From assembly GCF_000250875.1 (NCBI RefSeq), contig NZ_JH604955.1:1-10755 (forward strand): a stretch of DNA of 10,755 bases, given 5' to 3'. The stretch is from Sutterella parvirubra YIT 11816. Its GTDB lineage: Bacteria > Pseudomonadota > Gammaproteobacteria > Burkholderiales > Burkholderiaceae_F. Position numbers and translations under genes: made by a program. Of this stretch, positions 1-4,835 are shown piece after piece. Position 1 is the first letter of the stretch; the number at the start of each line of letters is the position of its first letter. The notes below the pieces were generated by a model that saw only the letters and a program-made list of their open reading frames with translations, made no database searches and was not told the origin of the DNA.

Positions 1-43
1 CGGCGGCCGCTTTGGGAAGGCGCACCTTGATCACATTCAGCAT
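1..43 (-). CDS. N-terminal start of an unidentified gene following smpB (partial)
   Basis: An ATG at 41-43 on the minus strand opens a frame reading MLNVIKVRLPKAAA that runs off the left edge without a stop. It lies eight bases after the smpB stop. A GAGG ribosome-binding sequence overlaps the end of smpB, so the two would be translated from one transcript. Fourteen residues are too few to identify a family. It could also be a chance open frame; the ribosome site and spacing are the only support. Confidence 0.35.
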   Translation of the reverse strand, partial: MLNVIKVRLPKAAA

Positions 44-51
44 GGTCCGCC

Positions 52-516
52 TCAGAGCACGTGACGCCCGCGGGCGTCCTTCTTCATGAGACGCTCCTGT
101 TCGCGCTTCCATTCCTTCTTGCTCTCGTCCGCACGCTTTTCGAATTCGCGCTTCCCGCGCGCGAGCGCGAGCGACAACTTCACGCGACCGCGCGTGAAGT
201 GAAGGTCCAGGGGCACCAGGGTGTAGCCCGCACGCTCGACCTTGCCGATCAGCTTCGCGATCTCCTTCTTGTGCATGAGGAGCTTGCGGGTGCGGTTGGT
301 TTCGAGCGTCTCGTGCGTGCAGACCTGGTCGGCGGGCGTCATGTGCGCGTTGCAGAGAAAGAGCTCGCCCTCACGCACGTAGATGTGCGCGAGGTTGATC
401 TGCGCGCGCGAAGCGCGCACGCTCTTCACTTCCCAACCGCGCAGCACGATCCCCGCCTCGTACTTCTCTTCGATGGCGTAGTCGTGGCGCGCGCGTTTGT
501 TCTGAATGAGTGCCAT
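52..516 (-). CDS. smpB: SsrA-binding protein SmpB
   Basis: SmpB binds tmRNA (SsrA) and brings it to stalled ribosomes for trans-translation. The 154-residue product has the usual family length of about 155. It begins MALIQNKRARHDYAIEEKYE, followed by the typical GIVLRGWEVKSVR strand, a HEtLetNRTRKLLMHKKEI segment and VPLDLHFTRGRVKLSLALARGK. The lysine/arginine-rich tail (EKRADESKKEWKREQERLMKK) is the part that inserts into the ribosome in known SmpBs. The frame stays open upstream to 843, but the family-conserved N-terminus begins at the ATG at 514-516, so that start was chosen; its ribosome site (GGA) is weak. The tmRNA partner is not in the window. A further minus-strand gene appears to follow directly downstream. 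Confidence 0.96.
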   Translation of the reverse strand: MALIQNKRARHDYAIEEKYEAGIVLRGWEVKSVRASRAQINLAHIYVREGELFLCNAHMTPADQVCTHETLETNRTRKLLMHKKEIAKLIGKVERAGYTLVPLDLHFTRGRVKLSLALARGKREFEKRADESKKEWKREQERLMKKDARGRHVL

Positions 517-587
517 GGGGTGTTCCGTAATGTTCTTCTGTTCTTTGAATCCGGTCGGCCGATCGGGCGTTTGCGGGCCCCGCAGTT

Positions 588-641
588 TGAAACGCGGAAT
601 AGGGAGGGGGTAAGGGATGCCCTCCCGCTCGACGCGTTTCA
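588..641 (-). other. Nested stem-loop in the smpB leader
   Basis: Read on the minus strand, an outer arm TGAAACGCG (633-641) pairs perfectly with CGCGTTTCA (588-596). Inside it, GGGAGGG pairs with CCCTCCC (602-608 with 620-626). The structure ends about 70 bases before the smpB start. It has no following T-run, so it is more likely a leader structure than an intrinsic terminator. Its function is unknown. Confidence 0.5.
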
Positions 642-749
642 GGTTTCGTGGTGGATCGGATGCGCGGGGTTTGCCGGGTGTGCCGGACGGAAGCTCAGCG
701 TCCCTCGGGGAGAGCTCTCCGGCGTGTCCTGCCGATCGGCGGTCGGACC

Positions 750-755
750 ATTTTA
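750..755 (-). promoter_or_regulatory. Candidate -10 element for smpB
   Basis: The minus strand reads GTTAAAATGGTCC, giving a TAAAAT hexamer. A nearly identical motif, GTTAGAATGGTC, stands ahead of the symporter leader at 2106. No convincing -35 is present at 16-19 bases. If used, it would give smpB a leader of about 225 bases. Confidence 0.35.
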
Positions 756-809
756 ACGGGTGCGCCTCCGCGGCGCTTGAGTCGACCATGCGTCGAATAG
801 GAGTAGAAC

Positions 810-839
810 ATGAGTTCCGCGCCCCGCCGACTCCGCTGA
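810..839 (+). CDS. Nine-codon leader ORF or severed start upstream of the 855 gene
   Basis: An AGGAG sequence at 799-803 sits six bases before an ATG (810) that opens MSSAPRRLR and stops at TGA 837-839. This is the best ribosome-binding site in the region. The small frame is in phase with the following gene, whose first ATG (855) lies fifteen bases past this stop and has no good ribosome site. It may be a leader peptide, or the original N-terminus cut by a CGA-to-TGA change. Confidence 0.35.
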   Translation: MSSAPRRLR

Positions 840-854
840 GCACCTCCCCTGTCC

Positions 855-1508
855 ATGATCAGCGCTACGATGGTCCCCATGACCAAGACCATCCTCTCCA
901 CGATCAAAAACGCGCTCGCCCGCGTCGCCTTCAGAATCGAAGACCGCAAGGCCGACCGAAAGTACGAGCGCGAAGGCAAGAAGGGCTTCAACGGCGACTT
1001 CGCGGTCGTCGCCTTCCGCCCGGACGGCTTCCCTTCGGGCGACCTCATCGAATTTCCGCCGCAGGCGCTCCCCTTCCTCGTTGAGGCCTTCCACTTTGAG
1101 TGGGAGGGCGTCACCGAAAACCGCCCGTTCCCCGCGATCGCGCCCTCGTGGTTCGCGGACGCCGAGGTGACCGCCCCGGACGCCGTGGCGGCCGCCAAGG
1201 TCGACCGCTTGATGACCAGCATTTTCCTCAACGACGAAGGCGAAGAGACGAAGCGCCCGACGCTCGACGACACGCTCATCGTCTCCTACGTCAAGGGCGA
1301 AGACCGGATGGACACCACGCAGTGGGTGATTCTCCAGATGCCCATCAAGCTCGTCCTGGAGCGCCTCCGCATGGCCGAGGACGCGAAGAACGTCCCGCCC
1401 GTCGTCGCGGCCGATGCCGACGCCTGCCCCGACTGGTGGGCGGCTGTGCGCCGCGCGTACCCGAACGACACCTTCTGGGTGCCGCGCGCGGCGCGGCTCG
1501 CCCGGTAG
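855..1508 (+). CDS. Hypothetical protein, 217 residues
   Basis: I do not recognise this protein. It looks genuinely coding: codons end in G or C throughout, and the frame is open for 217 residues in a region with no competing conserved frame. It is soluble, with no signal peptide or membrane segment. It opens with a basic stretch (about residues 9-45, including RKADRKYEREGKK) and has several aromatic and acidic patches such as EAFHFEWEGVTENRPF and TLIVSYVKGEDRMDTTQWVILQMP. Alternative ATGs are at 870 and 879, and none of the three starts has a clear Shine-Dalgarno sequence. A well-formed site instead serves a short in-phase frame upstream at 810. It is divergent from smpB and is followed by a hairpin before rnfH. 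Confidence 0.65.
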   Translation: MISATMVPMTKTILSTIKNALARVAFRIEDRKADRKYEREGKKGFNGDFAVVAFRPDGFPSGDLIEFPPQALPFLVEAFHFEWEGVTENRPFPAIAPSWFADAEVTAPDAVAAAKVDRLMTSIFLNDEGEETKRPTLDDTLIVSYVKGEDRMDTTQWVILQMPIKLVLERLRMAEDAKNVPPVVAADADACPDWWAAVRRAYPNDTFWVPRAARLAR

Positions 1509-1514
1509 GTCCCA

Positions 1515-1557
1515 AGGCCGGTTCGAAAGCGCCGAACGGCGCCCGCCCAACCGGCCT
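1515..1557 (+). terminator. GC-rich nested hairpin after the 217-residue gene
   Basis: AGGCCGGTT (1515-1523) pairs perfectly with AACCGGCCT (1549-1557). Inside, GCGCC (1529-1533) pairs with GGCGC (1538-1542) around a GAAC loop. It begins six bases after the upstream stop codon. There is no T-run, so termination by this element alone is uncertain. Confidence 0.45.
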
Positions 1558-1568
1558 CCGCAGGCGGC

Positions 1569-1574
1569 TACAAT
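1569..1574 (+). promoter_or_regulatory. Candidate -10 element for rnfH
   Basis: TACAAT lies in the context GGCTACAATTCGCC, a common betaproteobacterial -10 setting, about 80 bases before the rnfH start and just after the hairpin at 1515-1557. No good -35 is visible, so this is a moderate call. Confidence 0.4.
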
Positions 1575-1656
1575 TCGCCCGTCCTTTGAATCAATATCTT
1601 TGACGCCCTTCAGCCCTCCGTCCCTACGGCGGAGCGCGGGCTTTCCGGAGACCCTC

Positions 1657-1965
1657 ATGCAGATCACGATCGCCACGGTTAGGGCCGAAGGCCTCACCAC
1701 CCAGACCGCGGAGGTCCCCGCGGGGGCGACGGTCGCGCAGGCGCTCCGCGCCGCGGGCGTGACGCTCCGCGAGGGTTGGGGCCTCGCCCGCTGGGGCCGC
1801 CGCTGCCGCGAAGAGGACGTTCTGGAAGAGGGCGACCGGCTCGATATAGCCGCGCCGCTCCTCTGCGACCCGAAGAAGGCGCGCCGCGAGCGCGCCGAGC
1901 GTCAGGGGGACGTCCGCACCGTCACGTGCGGGCGCCACGGCTCGAAGAAGACCCGGGGCGAATAA
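1657..1965 (+). CDS. rnfH: RnfH-family ubiquitin-like protein
   Basis: This 102-residue protein belongs to the RnfH (UPF0125) family of small beta-grasp proteins, often found near smpB in proteobacteria; its biochemical role is not settled. Residues 1-70 show the family pattern: an opening beta strand (MQITIATVRAEG), the EVPAGATVAQALRAAGV segment, then EEGDRLDIAAPLLCDPKKARRERA, matching the usual GDRVEIYRPLxADPKExRRxRAE ending. The ATG at 1657 has a CGGAG ribosome site six bases upstream and begins where homology begins, although the frame is open earlier. The last twenty or so residues (TVTCGRHGSKKTRGE) are a basic tail beyond the usual core. Unlike the common arrangement it lies divergent to smpB, separated by an unrelated gene. 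Confidence 0.85.
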   Translation: MQITIATVRAEGLTTQTAEVPAGATVAQALRAAGVTLREGWGLARWGRRCREEDVLEEGDRLDIAAPLLCDPKKARRERAERQGDVRTVTCGRHGSKKTRGE

Positions 1966-1972
1966 GTCCGCC

Positions 1973-2043
1973 GGGGCCGCCGGCCCCCTGGATCCTCCCC
2001 GCATCCTCCCCGTCCGCACCTCACATCCGCCCGGCCTCCGGGC
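1973..2043 (+). other. Two GC-rich hairpins after rnfH
   Basis: GGGGCC-GCC-GGCCCC (1973-1987) and GCCCGG-CCT-CCGGGC (2029-2043) are perfect six-pair stems with three-base loops. They begin a few bases after the rnfH stop. Neither has a T-run. They may mark the end of the rnfH message. The rest of 1966-2106 holds no recognisable gene. Confidence 0.4.
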
Positions 2044-2106
2044 GGCGACGCCTCCGCCTGAAGAGGAAAATCCAAGAAAACCAAATCGGCCGCACGGGAG
2101 ACGCGT

Positions 2107-2112
2107 TAGAAT
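2107..2112 (+). promoter_or_regulatory. Candidate -10 element for the symporter leader
   Basis: TAGAAT in the context GCGTTAGAATGGTCACC resembles the -10 proposed for smpB. It lies about 260 bases before the symporter start and directly before a run of structured sequence ending in a terminator. The -35 region (near 2084-2089) has no clear consensus. Confidence 0.4.
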
Positions 2113-2115
2113 GGT

Positions 2116-2300
2116 CACCCGTTGCGGAGGCGGCCCAAGCCCTTCAAGACGAAGACCGGGAGCTCGGAAGAGCCCCGAAAGCGCAGAAAAGGCCGCCCCG
2201 GGCACCAGTTTTGCGGCGCATCACGCATGCCGCCGGGCCCGACGTCGAAGCATCCGGATCGACGAGCTCACTCGTTGACCGGGTGTTTTTGTTTTGGGCC
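2116..2300 (+). ncRNA. Structured leader RNA or small RNA upstream of agcS
   Basis: Between the -10 at 2107 and the terminator at 2254-2295 several helices can form. GGCGGCC (2129-2135) pairs with GGCCGCC (2191-2197). It encloses CTTC-AAGAC-GAAG (2142-2154) and GGG-A-GCTC-GGAA-GAGC-CCC (2158-2176), the latter with a GNRA loop. CGGGC (2199-2203) pairs with GCCCG (2237-2241) around an inner GCGGC/GCCGC stem. CACCCG (2116-2121) can pair with CGGGTG (2280-2285), which would compete with the terminator's 3' arm. I could not match it to a known riboswitch. AgcS genes in other bacteria can be controlled by glycine riboswitches, but the conserved glycine core is not seen. It could equally be an independent small RNA of about 180 bases. 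Confidence 0.5.
2254..2295 (+). terminator. Intrinsic terminator / attenuator before agcS
   Basis: CCGG (2254-2257), a bulged A, and TCGACGAG (2259-2266) pair with CTCGTTGA (2271-2278) and CCGG (2279-2282) around a CTCA loop. After three bases comes TTTTTGTTTT (2286-2295). The stem has twelve pairs, one of them G-U. It lies about 80 bases before the symporter start, so transcription into agcS must read through it or begin after it. Confidence 0.7.
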
Positions 2301-2358
2301 CGGGCGTCCCTCCCTCGGGACCGCACGGCTGGGATCAGGAAAACCAAAAACAACACCC
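2281..2358 (+). repeat. Imperfect inverted repeat bordering the agcS ribosome site
   Basis: GGGTGTTTTTGTTTTGG (2281-2297) is an imperfect inverted copy of CCAAAAACAACACCC (2344-2358): seven pairs, a bulge, then GTTTT/AAAAAC and GG/CC. The loop carries GTCCC-TCCCTC-GGGAC (2306-2321). The 3' arm ends two bases before the AGGAG ribosome site, so folding could influence initiation. The first arm overlaps the terminator's T-run. Confidence 0.45.
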
Positions 2359-2372
2359 ACAGGAGTTCCCAA

Positions 2373-3806
2373 GTGACCTGGCTCAACGACATCGTCACCT
2401 CGGTCAACGACATTTTGTGGTCCTACGTGCTGATCATCATGCTGGTCGGCCTCGGGATCTGGTTCACCGCCCGCACGGGCTTCGTGCAGGTGCGGCTTCT
2501 CCCCGAGATGGTCCGTCTCGTCGGCGAAGGCGCGGGCGCGCAGCCGAGGAAGGGCCACATCTCCACGTTCCAGGCGTTCTGCGTCTCGACCGCGTCCCGC
2601 GTGGGCGTGGGCAACATCGCCGGCATCGCGATCGCCGTCGTGACGGGCGGCCCGGGCGCCGTCTTCTGGATGTGGGTGATCGCGACCTTGGGCGCGGCGA
2701 CCGGGTTCGTCGAATCGACGCTCGCGCAGGTCTACAAGGTCCCGAAGAAGGGGGGCGGGTTCGTCGGCGGCCCCGCCTACTACATCGGGAACGTTCTGGG
2801 GAGCCCCTTCTTCGCGATGGTCTTCTCGGTGCTGATTTCGATCACCTACGGCCTCATCTTCAATTCGGTGCAGGCGAACACGATCGCCCTCTCGATGCAG
2901 ACTTCGTTCGGCGTCTCGCCCCTCGTGGCCGGGATCGGCATCGCGGCCCTGACCGGCATCGTCATCTTCGGCGGCGTCATCCGCATCGCGAAGATCGTGG
3001 GCTGGATGGTCCCCTTCATGGCGGGCGCGTACCTTCTGCTCGCCTTCATCGTGACGGTGATGAACATCACGATGGTTCCGGAAGTCTTGGCGACGATCGT
3101 GCGCTGCGCCTTCGACTTCGATGCCGTGCTGGGCGCGGGCTTCGGCATGGCGCTCATGACCGGCATCAAGCGCGGCCTCTTCTCGAACGAGGCCGGCATG
3201 GGCTCGATCCCGAACGCCGCCGCGACCGCGGACGCCACGCACCCCGCGAAGCAGGGTCTCGTTCAGGCGCTGGGCGTCTACGTCGACACGCTCTTCGTCT
3301 GCACGGCCTCCGCCATGATCGTGATGCTCTCGCCCGACTGGCAGACGGCGGGCGTGACCGGCATCGAACTCGCGCAGCATTCGCTCGCCGGGCAGCTGGG
3401 CGACTGGACCAACGTCTTCATGACGGTGATCGTTCTCTTCTTCGCCTTCAGCTCGATCATCGGGAACTACTTCTACGGTGAGGTCAACATGGACTTCATC
3501 TCGCACAGCCCTGCGGCGCTCCCCATCTTCCGCGGCCTCGTCGTGCTGATGGTCTTCTTCGGCTCGATCGCGAGCCTCGGGCTCGTCTGGAACCTCGCCG
3601 ACCTCTTCATGGCGCTCATGGCGATCCTGAACCTCATCGCCATCGCGATGCTCGGGCGCATCGCCTACGTGGTGCTCGAAGACTACTGCGCGCAGAAGCG
3701 CGCGGGCGTGAAGAACCCCGAATTCGACCCCTCGGTGCTCCCGAGCTCGAAGGGCGTCCTCGCGTGGCCGCGCCACCCGGAAGAAGAAATTCAGCAGGAG
3801 CGTTGA
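2373..3806 (+). CDS. agcS: Sodium:alanine/glycine symporter, AgcS/AlsT family
   Basis: This is a 477-residue inner-membrane transporter of the alanine/glycine:cation symporter family (TC 2.A.25), importing alanine or glycine with sodium. It shows the family's hallmarks: a first membrane span near residues 14-32, the STASRVGVGNIAGIAIAVVTGGPGAVFWMW-type region near 70-98, GGPAYYIG, and the signature GLFSNEAGMGSIP at 268-280. Multiple hydrophobic spans follow to a charged cytoplasmic tail. The start is the GTG at 2373 with AGGAG seven bases upstream; the frame is open further upstream, but that part is a GC-rich shadow without membrane character. Substrate choice (alanine, glycine or serine) cannot be read from sequence. 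The leader contains a terminator and is probably regulatory. The gene appears monocistronic, facing a dmsB remnant. Confidence 0.95.
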   Translation: MTWLNDIVTSVNDILWSYVLIIMLVGLGIWFTARTGFVQVRLLPEMVRLVGEGAGAQPRKGHISTFQAFCVSTASRVGVGNIAGIAIAVVTGGPGAVFWMWVIATLGAATGFVESTLAQVYKVPKKGGGFVGGPAYYIGNVLGSPFFAMVFSVLISITYGLIFNSVQANTIALSMQTSFGVSPLVAGIGIAALTGIVIFGGVIRIAKIVGWMVPFMAGAYLLLAFIVTVMNITMVPEVLATIVRCAFDFDAVLGAGFGMALMTGIKRGLFSNEAGMGSIPNAAATADATHPAKQGLVQALGVYVDTLFVCTASAMIVMLSPDWQTAGVTGIELAQHSLAGQLGDWTNVFMTVIVLFFAFSSIIGNYFYGEVNMDFISHSPAALPIFRGLVVLMVFFGSIASLGLVWNLADLFMALMAILNLIAIAMLGRIAYVVLEDYCAQKRAGVKNPEFDPSVLPSSKGVLAWPRHPEEEIQQER

Positions 3807-3827
3807 TCGTCCGCGGAAGTGACGGGC

Positions 3828-3848
3828 AGGGGCTTCGATGAGGCCCCT
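3828..3848 (+). terminator. Stem-loop after agcS
   Basis: AGGGGC (3828-3833) pairs with GCCCCT (3843-3848) across a nine-base loop about 20 bases past the agcS stop. No T-run follows, so it is a weak terminator candidate. Confidence 0.4.
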
Positions 3849-3925
3849 CTCCTCGAAAACGGAAAGCCCGAAATCAACCCATTCGAATAGGTGTTCGGAA
3901 TTCGTGAACTAATCAAATTTGTTGT

Positions 3926-3950
3926 GGAACCTCTTCCGTGAAGAGGTTCC
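3926..3950. terminator. Perfect eleven-pair hairpin between convergent genes
   Basis: GGAACCTCTTC (3926-3936) and GAAGAGGTTCC (3940-3950) form a perfect stem with a CGT loop. It sits between agcS (plus) and the dmsB remnant (minus), inside an AT-rich interval (about 3870-3925). Neither side has a long T-run. A shared terminator is the simplest reading, though a protein-binding site is possible. Confidence 0.5.
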
Positions 3951-3989
3951 CGAAAGCCCGCGCTCCGTTCTTCACTTAGGTTCGGCCGC

Positions 3990-4199
3990 TTACTTCAGTG
4001 CGAAGTGCACCGCCCCCGAGGCGTCTCCGACCTTCTTCGCGGTCTTCCCGGGGTGAATGACGAGCGCGGTCTTCGTCGCTTCGGCCGCGGGCAGGGGCGC
4101 GATCGCGGCGCAGGTCCCGTGCTTGCGGCGAAGTTCCTCAATGTCGCCGAACTCGATCGCGTGCTGCGGGCACGAGGCGACGCAGGCGGGCTCGAGCAT
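3990..4199 (-). pseudogene. dmsB: C-terminal remnant of a DmsB-like iron-sulfur subunit
   Basis: The minus-strand frame reads MLEPACVASCPQHAIEFGD, then IEELRRKHGTCAAIAPLPAA and a tail ending HFALK. This matches the last 70 or so residues of DmsB, the four-cluster [4Fe-4S] electron-transfer subunit of anaerobic DMSO-reductase-type enzymes: PxCVxxCPxxAxxFGxIxELRxKHGxxAAxAPLP, then an IxPG-like end. Intact DmsB is about 200 residues with sixteen cluster cysteines; only CxxxCP remains here. The frame continues open to 4418, but the sequence there is arginine- and glycine-rich with no ferredoxin motifs, and no upstream catalytic gene is present. I infer a deletion or recombination that removed the 5' part. 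An ATG at 4197-4199 could start a short peptide, without a good ribosome site. Confidence 0.75.
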
Positions 4200-4550
4200 G
4201 AGAAGAACGTTTTCCGGAGCGGTCTCGGCGGCCCTCGTTCTGGCCGTTCGCGGCCGCGTTCGTCGGGGCGCCTTCGGACGCCCGGACCGAGGCCGCCGCG
4301 GCGCCCCGCCCGTCACACTTTTCCACGCTTTCCCCGCATCCCCTGCAGAGCGCCCCATCCCGCCGAAACCGCTCCCCCGTCCGCCGCTCTCCCCAAAATC
4401 TCCTCCCCGACCGCGCATCCGACGCCTTCCTGCGCCCGCAATCCCCTTCCGCCGACGCGCCCCGAAGGGGCGTTCCGCATCCTCCGAACCCCCCTAGAAG
4501 GGACGAGGGTTTCACCTTAACTCATCGCCAACCCATTGATTTTCAAGACA
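4200..4550. other. Gene-free pyrimidine-rich interval
   Basis: I see no gene here. The plus strand is strikingly C-rich from about 4310 to 4500, and codon-like features vanish. A hairpin CGCCCC-GAA-GGGGCG lies at 4458-4472. The part adjoining 4200 may be the scar of the dmsB deletion. From about 4515 the composition turns AT-rich, leading into the regulatory region of the nitrite reductase. Confidence 0.5.
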
Positions 4551-4551
4551 T

Positions 4552-4574
4552 TTGACATACCTCCAACGAGGTAT
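4552..4574 (+). promoter_or_regulatory. NarL/NarP-like 7-2-7 palindrome overlapping a TTGACA
   Basis: ATACCTC-CAAC-GAGGTAT (4557-4574) is a perfect inverted repeat. Read as heptamers it is TACCTCC, two bases (AA), CGAGGTA, the 7-2-7 layout bound by NarL and NarP. Each half matches TACYYMT at six of seven positions. A perfect -35 hexamer TTGACA (4552-4557) overlaps it, but no good -10 lies at 16-18 bases. It is about 265 bases before the nitrite reductase start. Nitrate/nitrite control is an inference from site shape plus the downstream gene. Confidence 0.45.
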
Positions 4575-4625
4575 CTCACCCCTCTCTCCCTACACCTCCT
4601 CAGGGTTCTTTTGCAAATCGAAGCC

Positions 4626-4650
4626 TTTTCTTAAACTTCCATTAAGAAAA
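4626..4650 (+). promoter_or_regulatory. 9-7-9 inverted repeat (operator-like)
   Basis: TTTTCTTAA (4626-4634), spacer ACTTCCA, TTAAGAAAA (4642-4650): a perfect nine-base inverted repeat with a seven-base spacer, AT-rich in a GC-rich genome. Its size and symmetry fit a dimeric regulator site near the promoter of the nitrite reductase. A weak promoter TTGCAA (4611) / TAAACT (4632, spacer 15) overlaps it. The regulator is unknown. Confidence 0.45.
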
Positions 4651-4760
4651 CGCGGCCCCTCGCGTCTTCGTGCGCCCGCTTCCCCCCGGCGGAGCCGACC
4701 CCCATCACGACCTTCCCCGACGATGCGTCCCATCCCCCAGGGACGCCCGGCCGGGGAGGA

Positions 4761-4779
4761 CGCCCGAGAGAGACGGGCG
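4761..4779 (+). other. Hairpin in the nitrite reductase leader
   Basis: CGCCCG (4761-4766) pairs with CGGGCG (4774-4779) around AGAGAGA, followed directly by the palindrome GGAAGGCCTTCC (4781-4792). It lies about 45 bases before the ribosome site. There is no T-run. The interval 4655-4835 otherwise holds no gene. Confidence 0.35.
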
Positions 4780-4835
4780 GGGAAGGCCTTCCGGGACTGA
4801 AGACGGAGCAGGGCGCCTCTTTGGAGAATCCCCGT

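Noticed and set aside
61..756. Plus-strand frame across smpB
   Set aside because: It is antisense to a well-conserved smpB and has no recognisable content.
2111..2277. 55-codon frame starting MVTRCGGG
   Set aside because: It begins inside the -10 element, uses codons (AGA, TCA, CGA) rare in the real genes here, and ends within the terminator stem.
2116..2300. Glycine riboswitch in the agcS leader
   Set aside because: The conserved core and the CTCAGGCAAAAGGAC-like 3' segment are absent; only loose similarity (GGAAGAGC, ATCAGGAAAACC) is seen, so no family was assigned.
2268..3776. Long open frame antisense to agcS
   Set aside because: His/Asp/Arg-rich low-complexity translation typical of a shadow frame; the plus strand encodes a clear transporter.
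4138..4515. Alternative minus frame with CRGCGESVEKC as lost DmsB ferredoxin cysteines
   Set aside because: The spacing does not match a [4Fe-4S] ferredoxin motif and the surrounding residues are random-looking.
4536..4549. FNR site before the reductase
   Set aside because: TTGATTTTCAA is palindromic but lacks the TTGAT-N4-ATCAA spacing; only one half-site matches.
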